From Acidobacteriaceae bacterium (lineage in GTDB: Bacteria > Acidobacteriota > Terriglobia > Terriglobales > Acidobacteriaceae), in the NCBI GenBank assembly GCA_003168235.1, contig PMSZ01000096.1:1-5811 (forward strand): 5,811 nt of DNA. The letters are read 5' to 3'. Positions within the stretch are counted from its first letter, which is position 1. Each line of letters starts with the position of its first letter. Positions 1 to 5,811 of the stretch are shown piece after piece. The notes below the pieces were generated by a model. That model did not search any database, was not told the origin of the DNA, and saw nothing but the letters and a program-made list of their open reading frames with translations. Position numbers and translations under genes: made by a program.

Positions 1-1312
1 TGGGAAAACCGGGAACGCTGGCAAATGGCGCGGGGTTTAGAGTCCCGAAATAAGGATCGCCGGCGCGGTTGATCCCAATCGTCGCCGCAAGCTTGTCCTT
101 GGAGTTGAGATTGAAATCAAACTTCGTGGTCAGTTCGTTGCGATTGTCGTCCGCTTCTTCCGAAGTCGAGAGCAAGCCAGTCGGAGTGCCGGGAATCAGA
201 CCGGCTTTGATATAGGACTGCGCCACAGGGTCGAACTTTGCGGGATCGATCTGTCCATTCGCCGCGCCGCCGTTGGTAGTCGCCGCAAAGTACGGATTTG
301 CTTCCAGGAAGCTGGCCACGCCCTGATCGCCAGAAAAGTCCCCGTTCAATTCCGCCGTCGTAAAGACCGGAGAATCAATAATTGGCAGAGCCTGCACCTG
401 TCGCTGTCCCTGGTAGGCGAGAAAATAAAACGCCTTGTCTTTGACGATCTTGCCGCCCAGCGTCGCCCCAAACTGGTTGCGCTTCAAGTCGAGTCGCGGA
501 AGTTGAGGAACTTGCGCTTTGTTGAAGTAGTCGTTGGCGTCGATATCCCTGTTCCGCAGAAATTCGAAGGCGCTGCCATGGATCGCATTCGAACCGGATT
601 TGGTAACGACGCTGATGACGCCGCCGCCGTTGCGTCCGTATTCGGCCGTGTAATCGCTCGCCAGAATCTTAAATTCCGCGACCGCGTCGGGATTGGGATC
701 GAGCACGTTGCTGTTGTCGAGCAAGTCATTATTCAGTCCGCCATCGAGCAGAAACGTAACTGAATCGGTGCGTCCGCCCGCAATACTGTAGTTTCCCGCG
801 CCGGTATTGTCGTCGTTGCTTTCCGTGACGCCGGGCTGAAGCAAAGCCAGATCAAGCATGTCGCGCCCGTTCAGCGGCATATTGGTGAGCGTTCGTCCGG
901 TGATCGATTGCCCGAGCGTTGGGTTTACGGTTTCTACCGGCGCGGCCTCGGCGCCCACATCGACCGTCTGGCTCTCCGCTCCCACTTCCATCTTGAAGTC
1001 GATGCGCAACGCCTGATTAATCTGGAGTTTCTGGCCGGGGCTGATCACGGTGCGAAACCCGGCGTGTTCGGCCGTCACCTTATAACTGCCAATCGGCAAT
1101 GCCAATAGCTGAAAGGCTCCGTCTTTGTTGGTAGTGGCTGTGCGCGTGTCCTGGGTCGCAATGCTGGTGACGGTAATCTTCGTCGATGGGATCACCGCCC
1201 CCTTCGGGTCATAGACTGTTCCGAAAATTCTACCGGTCGCATCCTGGGCCCAAGACACAACTGGCGCCGCCACTACAGCCAGCAACAGAAACACCACCCA
1301 GAGGAGTTTCAT
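1..1312 (-). CDS. Oar-like TonB-dependent receptor with carboxypeptidase-regulatory-like domain, N-terminal part (runs off left edge)
   Basis: An open frame of 437 codons runs from the ATG at 1312 through base 1 with no stop, so this is the N-terminal part of a longer protein; relatives are usually about 1000-1200 residues. Residues 1-22 form a signal peptide (Lys2, a Leu/Val/Ala-rich core, likely cleavage after SWA at 20-22). Residues 26-115 look like a carboxypeptidase-regulatory-like beta-sandwich, with GRIFGTVYDPKGAVIP at 27-42, NKDGAFQL at 62-69 and LPIGSYKV at 72-79. A plug-like domain follows at about 130-245, with MPLNGRDMLDLALLQPGV at 145-162, IAGGRTDSVTFLLDGG at 177-192 and EYGRNGGGVISVVTKSGSN at 224-242. 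Residues from about 250 begin the beta-barrel (FEFLRNRD, KRNQFG, KAFYFLAYQG). The expected role is TonB-driven uptake across the outer membrane; the substrate cannot be read from the sequence, and I see no clear TonB box. The start overlaps the lipoprotein stop as ATGA, with AGGGAG seven bases upstream. The family call is strong. Confidence 0.93.
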   Translation of the reverse strand, partial: MKLLWVVFLLLAVVAAPVVSWAQDATGRIFGTVYDPKGAVIPSTKITVTSIATQDTRTATTNKDGAFQLLALPIGSYKVTAEHAGFRTVISPGQKLQINQALRIDFKMEVGAESQTVDVGAEAAPVETVNPTLGQSITGRTLTNMPLNGRDMLDLALLQPGVTESNDDNTGAGNYSIAGGRTDSVTFLLDGGLNNDLLDNSNVLDPNPDAVAEFKILASDYTAEYGRNGGGVISVVTKSGSNAIHGSAFEFLRNRDIDANDYFNKAQVPQLPRLDLKRNQFGATLGGKIVKDKAFYFLAYQGQRQVQALPIIDSPVFTTAELNGDFSGDQGVASFLEANPYFAATTNGGAANGQIDPAKFDPVAQSYIKAGLIPGTPTGLLSTSEEADDNRNELTTKFDFNLNSKDKLAATIGINRAGDPYFGTLNPAPFASVPGFP

Positions 1313-3966
1313 TGGCGGACTCCCTGGTGCTTGCCCGCACCCGTTTTACTCGCCACCCTCAGTGCCGGTAGTCCGGTCAGCGTACCTTGCTGCTCGATCG
1401 GCCCCAAGAACACGCTTTCACCGTTTGGATCTTCATCCAACCAGAACAACTGGTCGCCGCTTGCCTGATAAATGACCGTGTCGACATAAACCGGAGTTTC
1501 ATCGGGAACGGTTATGCCGACCCGAATGGTATAGCGCCCCGCATTGGCTCCGTCCGGTGTTGCGACTCCCTGGAACTTCACTCCGCTGCCCGTTGGATTG
1601 CCGCCGAAGGCAAAGAAAGGATCGCTGACGAGCCCGCTAACTTTGCTCAGCGCGTTATTCTTAACTCCTCCTTGGGCAACGAAGTCGAACTCCCAGCCGA
1701 ACAAATCTCCGTCGAAGTCATTGAACGCCTGTCCTCCGAAGGCATAGGTGCCCGCAAAGGAGGAGGTCGAGGTGTCCGTTTGCGGAGTCACTGCGCCGAT
1801 GCCGTTAAGATCAAATCCATCAAGATCGGCAACCAGCCCGCCTCCCAGTCCCGTGCTCGTGTTGTTCGGGTCGTTCAGGTTGAGGTTGGGATCGGTCATA
1901 TAAAGTCCGAAGACGCTGATGTCTCCCAAGTCTCCCGGCATAATCGTTAGGCTGCCGTAACCGTTGGTCGCGACGGTATATGTGCCTCCAATTTCAGCCC
2001 CTGGAACGATCACACCATTGTCGTACTCGTTGTCGTCCCCGAAGCCGGCGAACATGCCGCTGCCAGGGGTGGTACTAAACTGGCCTAGCGCGGCATAAAG
2101 ATTTCCGAGCGAGTTGCTTTGGACACCGAACACGGAAGGGCCGAGCGACGCCGCGCTGAACGTGCCTGTGCCCTGGCCGAACGCCGAGCCCAGAGCCGAG
2201 TCCGTCGTACTGTCCGTATCGTAGTTGTCTACATCGATGATCCGTATCGCCTCCGGTCCGACGACATAGTAGTTTAGTGAGACCGGCGTCTCCGTCCCGG
2301 GATTGTTGAATCCAGTGATTGTCCCGCGCCCGAAGTTGTCAGGACCGGTGATAGTTCCGCTGAAGGGCGTTCCCAGGGTGGGAGTCGAGTCAGCCCCGAA
2401 GTCATCGACGTCGAAAGTTCCCGCCAGCGTGGTGCCGCTGTTTGAAATTGAGAACACGCCGCCGAACACAACGGAATAATAGTAGGGGTCCACTCCCGTC
2501 AGTGTGAAGGCATAGTTGCCGTCGTTAAGCGTGCTCGAAAGCGTTTGCGTGTCCATGCTTCCGCTGGAGGTCGCCGACCCGTCAAACTGGACGATGAGCG
2601 CATGGTTCAAATTCACAAACTGCACTCCGAGCGTTTCGACGCCGCTGACACCTAAGTTCGAATTGTTGGTCGTGAGAGTAAGTGTTCCCTGACCCGTCAT
2701 CGGATCGATCACCAGAGCATTCGTTGCTGGCGCGATCGTATCGCCCGAGGGTTGAGGCGACGTGAGTCCAAAACCGTCGTTGTAGTCTTGCTCGCCGCCC
2801 AACACGTTGCCATTGCCGTCGACCGTCACTGCGCCGGCCAAAGCATAATAATTCGGAACGTCGCGGTCTTCGTCCAGCGCTTCCAGTCCGCTCAGATAGA
2901 ACGCATAGGTGATCGGAGTATTTGTCAGATTGAAGCTGGCTGGCTCCGCACCCGATGCGACTGTAGCCGTAACCGTATAGGATCCGACCGCTCCATTCGC
3001 CGTGAACGCCACCGAGGTGGCCACACCGCTCGCATTGGTCGTTGCCGTATTCACTCCACCTGCAAACGTGCCGCTCGCTCCCGTCGTCGGGACCTCGAAT
3101 GTTACAACCGCGCCCGCCACCGGGTTCTGGTTCCCGTCCACAACCGTCGCCACCAATGGCACCGCAAATGTCGAGTTGACGGTCGCGGTTTGCGGAGTTC
3201 CGCTCGTCGCCGTGATCGAGATGAGCGCGCCAGTTATGTTTGTCAGAGTGAAGTTAGCTGGCGTTGCCACACCTGCAACTGTGGCCGTCACTGTAAAGCC
3301 GCCAGTTGTCGTGTTCGCTGTGAATGTCGACGAAGTCGCCATGCCGCTCGCGTTCGTCGTATCCGTTTCCGTCGTCGTTGAGTTTGAGCTAAATATGCCG
3401 CTCGCTCCCGTCCCCGGAGCCTTGAACGTCACCGACGCTCCAGTTACTGGATTCGAATTGCTGTCCACAACCTTCGCGACCAGCGGTGCTCCAAATGCGG
3501 TATTGATCAGTGCGTCTTGCAGAGACCCACTCGCCACCGAGATCGATGCTGCCGGCCCCGATGTGTTCGTGAGAAGGAAGTTGGTTGTGGCCGTCACTCC
3601 CGCGACCGAAGCCGTTACCGTATTGGCTCCTATAACTCCATTAGCTGTAAACGGTGACGATGTGACCACACCGCTCGAGTTGGTCGTGTCCGTCTCCGTA
3701 TTTGTTCCGTTCGAGAACGTGCCGCTCGCTCCCGTCGCAGGTGCGGTGAAAGTCACGAACGCGCCGCTCACCGGCGTACCACCCATCGTCACCGTCGCCA
3801 CCAGCGGACTTGTAAATGTAGTGTTGAGCTGCGCGCTTTGAGGCGTACCGCTTGTCGTTGCGATCGACTCGGCCGGCGCATTGAAATTCGAGCTATTGCA
3901 GCTCGTCAAGAAAACCGCAGCCAGGACAGTTAGGCCGAGAATGCCGGCGCAGACTTGGCGGTTCAT
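1309..3966 (-). CDS. Multi-domain lipoprotein: three bacterial Ig-like domains plus Asp/Asn-rich beta modules
   Basis: This is a complete 885-residue gene. Residues 1-23 are a type II signal peptide (Arg3, a hydrophobic core at 7-20, lipobox LTSC at 20-23), so Cys23 should be lipidated and the protein membrane-anchored. A Ser/Asn/Ala linker leads into three tandem Ig-like domains resembling the Big_1/invasin type (33-139, 140-247, 248-352), each with PLVA.V, a V.GA.VTF strand, TGASG.F, TTN.SG..TS..FTAN and a T.NF.LTN ending. The remainder (353-866) is beta-rich, strongly acidic and Asn/Asp-rich, and appears to hold about four diverged modules beginning with YAF-like strands, as in VDGNGNVLGGEQDYNDG at 382-398. 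The tail (867-885) is short and basic. No catalytic motif is visible. A surface or periplasmic binding or adhesive role is inferred from architecture alone. Both ends overlap neighbouring genes as ATGA, placing it between the OB-fold-like protein and the receptor. It is not SusD-like: no helical TPR-type sequence is visible. Confidence 0.9.
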   Translation of the reverse strand: MNRQVCAGILGLTVLAAVFLTSCNSSNFNAPAESIATTSGTPQSAQLNTTFTSPLVATVTMGGTPVSGAFVTFTAPATGASGTFSNGTNTETDTTNSSGVVTSSPFTANGVIGANTVTASVAGVTATTNFLLTNTSGPAASISVASGSLQDALINTAFGAPLVAKVVDSNSNPVTGASVTFKAPGTGASGIFSSNSTTTETDTTNASGMATSSTFTANTTTGGFTVTATVAGVATPANFTLTNITGALISITATSGTPQTATVNSTFAVPLVATVVDGNQNPVAGAVVTFEVPTTGASGTFAGGVNTATTNASGVATSVAFTANGAVGSYTVTATVASGAEPASFNLTNTPITYAFYLSGLEALDEDRDVPNYYALAGAVTVDGNGNVLGGEQDYNDGFGLTSPQPSGDTIAPATNALVIDPMTGQGTLTLTTNNSNLGVSGVETLGVQFVNLNHALIVQFDGSATSSGSMDTQTLSSTLNDGNYAFTLTGVDPYYYSVVFGGVFSISNSGTTLAGTFDVDDFGADSTPTLGTPFSGTITGPDNFGRGTITGFNNPGTETPVSLNYYVVGPEAIRIIDVDNYDTDSTTDSALGSAFGQGTGTFSAASLGPSVFGVQSNSLGNLYAALGQFSTTPGSGMFAGFGDDNEYDNGVIVPGAEIGGTYTVATNGYGSLTIMPGDLGDISVFGLYMTDPNLNLNDPNNTSTGLGGGLVADLDGFDLNGIGAVTPQTDTSTSSFAGTYAFGGQAFNDFDGDLFGWEFDFVAQGGVKNNALSKVSGLVSDPFFAFGGNPTGSGVKFQGVATPDGANAGRYTIRVGITVPDETPVYVDTVIYQASGDQLFWLDEDPNGESVFLGPIEQQGTLTGLPALRVASKTGAGKHQGVRQ
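1320..1325 (-). promoter_or_regulatory. Ribosome binding site of the TonB-dependent receptor gene
   Basis: AGGGAG on the minus strand lies seven bases before the ATG at 1312, inside the last codons of the lipoprotein gene. With the ATGA overlap it suits translational coupling or re-initiation and fixes this ATG as the start. Confidence 0.65.
1369..2910 (-). repeat. Probable diverged Asp/Asn-rich beta modules in the lipoprotein C-terminal half
   Basis: Protein residues 353-866 seem to contain about four related modules, at roughly 353-481, 484-602, 611-716 and 735-866. Three begin with a YAF strand (TYAFYLSG, NYAFTLTG, TYAFGGQA); the third begins less clearly (LYAALGQF at 623-630). A glycine-rich turn follows, then an acidic patch (GEQDYNDG, FDVDDFGADS, GFGDDNEYDNG, FNDFDGDLFG), a G.GT.T-type strand (GQGTLTL, GRGTITG, GYGSLTI, AGRYTIR) and a late A..I/D-rich strand. 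The order is similar but spacing varies, and no long DNA identity is visible. Module boundaries are approximate and were judged by eye. Confidence 0.5.
2911..3870 (-). repeat. Three tandem Ig-like domain repeats inside the lipoprotein gene
   Basis: Three consecutive coding repeats of about 105-108 codons occupy 3870-3550, 3549-3226 and 3225-2911. Their proteins align along the whole unit. Part of the similarity survives in DNA: the plus-strand string gccgctcgctcccgtc, encoding the TGASG region, is identical at 3070, 3397 and 3721, with spacings of 327 and 324 bases, both multiples of three. The third copy is shorter by about two residues: it has NTATTNASG where copies 1 and 2 have TETDTTN.SG. 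This looks like in-frame domain duplication followed by divergence. Whether copy number varies between strains cannot be judged from one sequence. Confidence 0.85.
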
Positions 3967-4424
3967 AGCGATTCCCCCTTCTTGCCTGTCTTCTGGCTGG
4001 CACGCTCACGCGCCTGCGGCGACAAGAGAACCCCGTGCTCATTCCGGATCGCATAAACCTCTCCGCCAACATTCACGGTGCGGACAAGGAACAATGGCTT
4101 GCCCTTAATCGTCTTCATCACCCCGGTCAGTTCAACTTGCTGTCCGGCGCTGACCGGCGCCGCGCCGTTCCCTCGCAACCCGAGTCTTCCCAAACTCGCA
4201 TCTACCGCTCCGGAAGGCGTGGCCAGTAGCAGGTGCGAGCCCGCGATCATTCCCGGAGCAGGCTGCGTGAGGACACCCGACACCATGGCGGTGATCGTGA
4301 CCTCTTTGGTGACGTCGTAGCCCAGAAGCCCTGCATTCCGCGCGACGGTCTGTGCATGAACAGACCGCAGCCCGACAACGATGAGAATGGCCAATATAAC
4401 TAGCCCTGCCGACAACTTTTTCAT
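3963..4424 (-). CDS. Small exported OB-fold-like protein of unknown function
   Basis: This gene encodes 153 residues. The start at 4424 is preferred to an in-frame ATG at 4481 for two reasons: GGAGG lies seven bases before it, and it places a classic signal peptide at the N-terminus (MKK, a hydrophobic stretch at 6-19, likely cleavage after VHA at 22-24). The longer form would put 19 mostly polar residues ahead of that signal. The mature part (25-153) is predicted beta-rich: KEVTITAMVSGVL at 40-52, HLLLATPSGAVDASLG at 64-79, GQQVELTGVMKTIKGKPLFL at 94-113 and a following VNVGGEVYAI. This resembles a five-strand OB-fold of the exported small-protein kind. The end is Lys/Arg-rich (ARERASQKTGKKGESL). 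I recall similar proteins in Acidobacteriota but know of no assigned function; ligand binding in the periplasm is a guess. No enzyme motif or further membrane span is visible. Its TGA overlaps the lipoprotein ATG, making it the likely first gene of a three-gene unit. Confidence 0.82.
   Translation of the reverse strand: MKKLSAGLVILAILIVVGLRSVHAQTVARNAGLLGYDVTKEVTITAMVSGVLTQPAPGMIAGSHLLLATPSGAVDASLGRLGLRGNGAAPVSAGQQVELTGVMKTIKGKPLFLVRTVNVGGEVYAIRNEHGVLLSPQARERASQKTGKKGESL
3973..3979 (-). promoter_or_regulatory. Ribosome binding site of the lipoprotein gene
   Basis: AGGGGGA on the minus strand sits six bases before the ATG at 3966, within the final codons of the OB-fold-like gene. Its position supports the ATG at 3966 and coupling through the ATGA overlap. 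Confidence 0.6.
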
Positions 4425-4431
4425 GGTCTTG

Positions 4432-4436
4432 CCTCC
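4432..4436 (-). promoter_or_regulatory. Strong ribosome binding site of the OB-fold-like gene
   Basis: GGAGG, within CGGAGGC on the minus strand, lies seven bases upstream of the ATG at 4424. It is the best Shine-Dalgarno in the window and decides the start against the in-frame ATG at 4481. Confidence 0.75.
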
Positions 4437-4447
4437 GAGCCGGGTCT

Positions 4448-4461
4448 TGATCCGAAGATCA
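4448..4461 (-). promoter_or_regulatory. Short UUCG-tetraloop hairpin in the leader of the OB-fold-like gene
   Basis: On the minus strand TGATC-TTCG-GATCA forms a perfect five-base-pair stem closed as C(UUCG)G, an exceptionally stable RNA tetraloop. It lies in the non-coding leader, 11 bases upstream of the GGAGG. There is no following U tract, so it is not an intrinsic terminator. It could stabilise the 5' end of the mRNA or tune access to the ribosome binding site. The stem is short, so chance is possible. Confidence 0.35.
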
Positions 4462-4479
4462 TGTGGATTGATTTGCAGC

Positions 4480-4509
4480 ATTGTACGCCTTGTCCCGCCT
4501 GCCCTTTAA
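4480..4509 (-). promoter_or_regulatory. Possible sigma70-type promoter for the three-gene unit
   Basis: In the gap after the amidohydrolase stop, the minus strand carries TACAAT (4485-4480), five of six matches to the -10 consensus. Eighteen bases upstream is a weak -35 candidate, TTAAAG (4509-4504). Transcription would start near 4473, giving a leader of about 50 bases. The -10 overlaps the alternative ATG at 4481, so if the promoter is used that start could not be translated from it. The weak -35 keeps confidence low. Confidence 0.35.
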
Positions 4510-4512
4510 GGT

Positions 4513-5811
4513 CTAGGGCTTGGTACCGTAGACGGTCTTGCCACCGACAATCGTCCACAAGACTTTTGTGTCACGAGCTTCTTCGGCCGTTACTGTTAAC
4601 ACATCCCGATCCAGCAGGGCGAGGTCCGCCTGCTTCCCCGGAGCGATCGACCCGATCCGGTCTTGCTCGGCCAACGCTCGCGCCGCATTCCGCGTGTACG
4701 CGTACAGCATCGCCTCGCGTGGAACGCGCTGGCTTGCATCCAGCACGCCCGCTGGGCCTTTGCGCGTCTCGGCCTGATAAATCGCGCGGAAAACATTAGC
4801 AGTCGAAACCGGCCAGTCGCTTGCCCCTGCGATCACTCCCCCTTCGTCGAGAATTGATCGCGCCGGATATTGCCACTCATAGAGGGCGGGATCGATATAC
4901 GGTTTCACCAATTCGATAGTGTCCGTTTCCGCGCTCGCCCAGAAGAGTTGAAACGACGCGATCACGCCGAGTTCGTGAAAACGCGGAATGTCCTCAGGCT
5001 TGACCAACTGCAGGTGCGTAATGGTATGCGGCAAGCCGGAGTTTCCGTTTGCCTTTCGCGCCGCTTCGATAGCGTTGAGCGCCTCGGTTACTGCCTGGTC
5101 GCCGATGGCGTGCACATGCACGATCATTCCCTGCTGGTCCGCGGCGACCGCGATCTTCGCAAAATCCGCAGGATTGAACAGCAGCTCTCCATTTCTTCCG
5201 CTGTTGCGATACGGTTTGGAGAGGACTGCCGTTTGCGACGGATATTCCAGCACTCCGTCGGCGAACACCTTTATGCCGACAATCTTGACGCCAGGAACAT
5301 TCTTGAACTGCTGCCGCCATTCCAATGCCGTCGCGAGCTGCTGATCCGGGTGTCCCTTCTTGAATTCGATCACCGGCAACGCAGCGACGTGTGAGTTCAA
5401 TTCACCACGCTCTGCCAAGCCGCGATAACTCGCCAGGATCGCCGCACTGGCCTCCGCGTCGAGCCATGCGGTGATTCCGAGTTCATGCATGTACCGCACC
5501 GCAGCGCGCCCAGCCGCCAACATCCGTTCCTGGGTCGGCTCTGGCACCATCTCATTGACCTTTTCTATCCCCGCATCGACCAGAAAACCGTTCGGCTCAA
5601 AATCTGCTCCGAAGCCGTAATACCCACGGCCAACGGCATCCAGGCCCTGGATCAGTGGCCTGTCGATCCCCGCCCGCTTCAGTAGCGCTTTGTTCGCCCA
5701 TGCTGTATGTCCGTCCATGCCTTCGAGCAGAAGCGGTTGATCAGCGTATCCCCCGGCGTTGAAGGCATCGTTCAGTTCTTTGTTCTTCGACCAGAATGCC
5801 AGCGGAACTCC
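4513..5811 (-). CDS. YtcJ-like amidohydrolase (amidohydrolase family 3), C-terminal part (start beyond right edge)
   Basis: The frame is open from the right edge to a TAG at 4513-4515, giving the last 432 residues; relatives are about 540-600 residues, so the N-terminal beta-sandwich and the first metal-binding HxH motif lie outside the window. Numbering from the first visible residue, recognisable family features are EGMDGHTAWANKALLKRAGI (30-49), IKVFADGV (180-187; in the family this Lys is the probable carboxylated metal bridge), HVHAIGDQAV (232-241, metal-binding His), THLQLV (265-270, second His), GASDWPVSTANVF (329-341, catalytic Asp) and the closing IGSIAPGKQADLALLDRDVL (386-405). The Met at base 5718 is internal: conserved sequence (LLLEG) continues upstream of it. 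Members hydrolyse N-acyl or related amide and imide bonds, usually with divalent metal, but substrate is hard to predict. All the visible catalytic residues seem present. An 88-base gap with a possible promoter separates it from the downstream unit. Confidence 0.93.
   Translation of the reverse strand, partial: GVPLAFWSKNKELNDAFNAGGYADQPLLLEGMDGHTAWANKALLKRAGIDRPLIQGLDAVGRGYYGFGADFEPNGFLVDAGIEKVNEMVPEPTQERMLAAGRAAVRYMHELGITAWLDAEASAAILASYRGLAERGELNSHVAALPVIEFKKGHPDQQLATALEWRQQFKNVPGVKIVGIKVFADGVLEYPSQTAVLSKPYRNSGRNGELLFNPADFAKIAVAADQQGMIVHVHAIGDQAVTEALNAIEAARKANGNSGLPHTITHLQLVKPEDIPRFHELGVIASFQLFWASAETDTIELVKPYIDPALYEWQYPARSILDEGGVIAGASDWPVSTANVFRAIYQAETRKGPAGVLDASQRVPREAMLYAYTRNAARALAEQDRIGSIAPGKQADLALLDRDVLTVTAEEARDTKVLWTIVGGKTVYGTKP

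Noticed and set aside
1387..1950. A 187-codon plus-strand open frame
   Set aside because: It is antisense to the lipoprotein C-terminal half, with no recognisable domain or signal; high-GC coding DNA commonly leaves such frames.
2752..3381. A 209-codon Arg/Cys-rich plus-strand open frame
   Set aside because: The extreme Arg, Cys and His composition is typical of an out-of-frame shadow of GC-rich coding DNA, and it lies wholly inside the lipoprotein gene.
3002..3841. A 279-codon open frame on the plus strand opposite the Ig repeats
   Set aside because: It is antisense to a well-supported lipoprotein gene, and its own protein is just the repeat pattern read backwards (V/A/P-rich periodic sequence). 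It arises from the biased repetitive codons and has no domain or ribosome binding site of note.
4425..4481. An upstream in-frame ATG at 4481 adding 19 residues to the OB-fold-like protein
   Set aside because: It would place polar residues before the signal peptide, has no clear ribosome binding site, and overlaps the candidate -10 box. The ATG at 4424 has GGAGG at ideal spacing.
4501..4519. Inverted repeat GCCCT...AGGGC around the amidohydrolase stop as a terminator
   Set aside because: The stem is only five base pairs with a nine-base loop, and no U-rich tract follows on the minus strand (next bases are AGGCGGGAC), so it does not fit an intrinsic terminator.
4870..5394. A 174-codon plus-strand open frame
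   Set aside because: It is opposite the conserved metal-binding region of the amidohydrolase and has no family resemblance of its own.
5716..5718. The Met codon at 5718 as the amidohydrolase start
   Set aside because: The same frame stays open to the right edge with family-like sequence (LLLEG immediately before MDGH), and the essential N-terminal metal site would be missing, so the true start is outside the window.

Overview
The window reads as a bacterial, probably Acidobacteriota, chromosomal segment of moderately high GC. The taxonomic inference rests on three gene products. One is an Oar-like TonB-dependent receptor with an N-terminal carboxypeptidase-regulatory-like domain, a family greatly expanded in that phylum. 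Another is a lipoprotein carrying the 'YAF..G ... VDGNGN..GGEQDYND ... GQGTLT' module style that I associate with soil acidobacterial secretomes. The third is a small exported OB-fold-like protein of a type I recall from the same group. No ribosomal RNA or other phylogenetic marker is present, so this is inference.

All four genes lie on the minus strand, so transcription runs from high to low coordinates. From upstream to downstream: (1) 5811-4513, the C-terminal 432 residues of a YtcJ-like amidohydrolase whose start lies outside the window; (2) an 88-nt non-coding gap (4512-4425) holding a possible promoter, a short UUCG-loop hairpin and a strong Shine-Dalgarno; (3) 4424-3963, a 153-aa secreted OB-fold-like protein; (4) 3966-1309, an 885-aa lipoprotein with three tandem bacterial Ig-like domains followed by about four Asp/Asn-rich beta modules; (5) 1312-1, the N-terminal 437 residues of the TonB-dependent receptor, which continues past the left edge.

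The last three genes are tightly linked. Both junctions are ATGA stop/start overlaps with a purine-rich ribosome binding site inside the end of the upstream gene, so they look like one translationally coupled transcription unit. All three products carry export signals: a signal peptide, a lipobox and a signal peptide respectively. The simplest reading is an envelope cassette of a periplasmic or secreted small protein, a membrane-anchored multi-domain lipoprotein and an outer-membrane receptor. By analogy, not homology, this recalls lipoprotein/TonB-receptor pairs such as SusD/SusC, but the lipoprotein is not SusD-like. The substrate is unknown. The amidohydrolase is on the same strand but separated by the promoter-bearing gap, and its link to the cassette is uncertain.

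There is no gene-free stretch above 300 bases. I found no tRNA, rRNA, CRISPR array, insertion sequence or phage feature.
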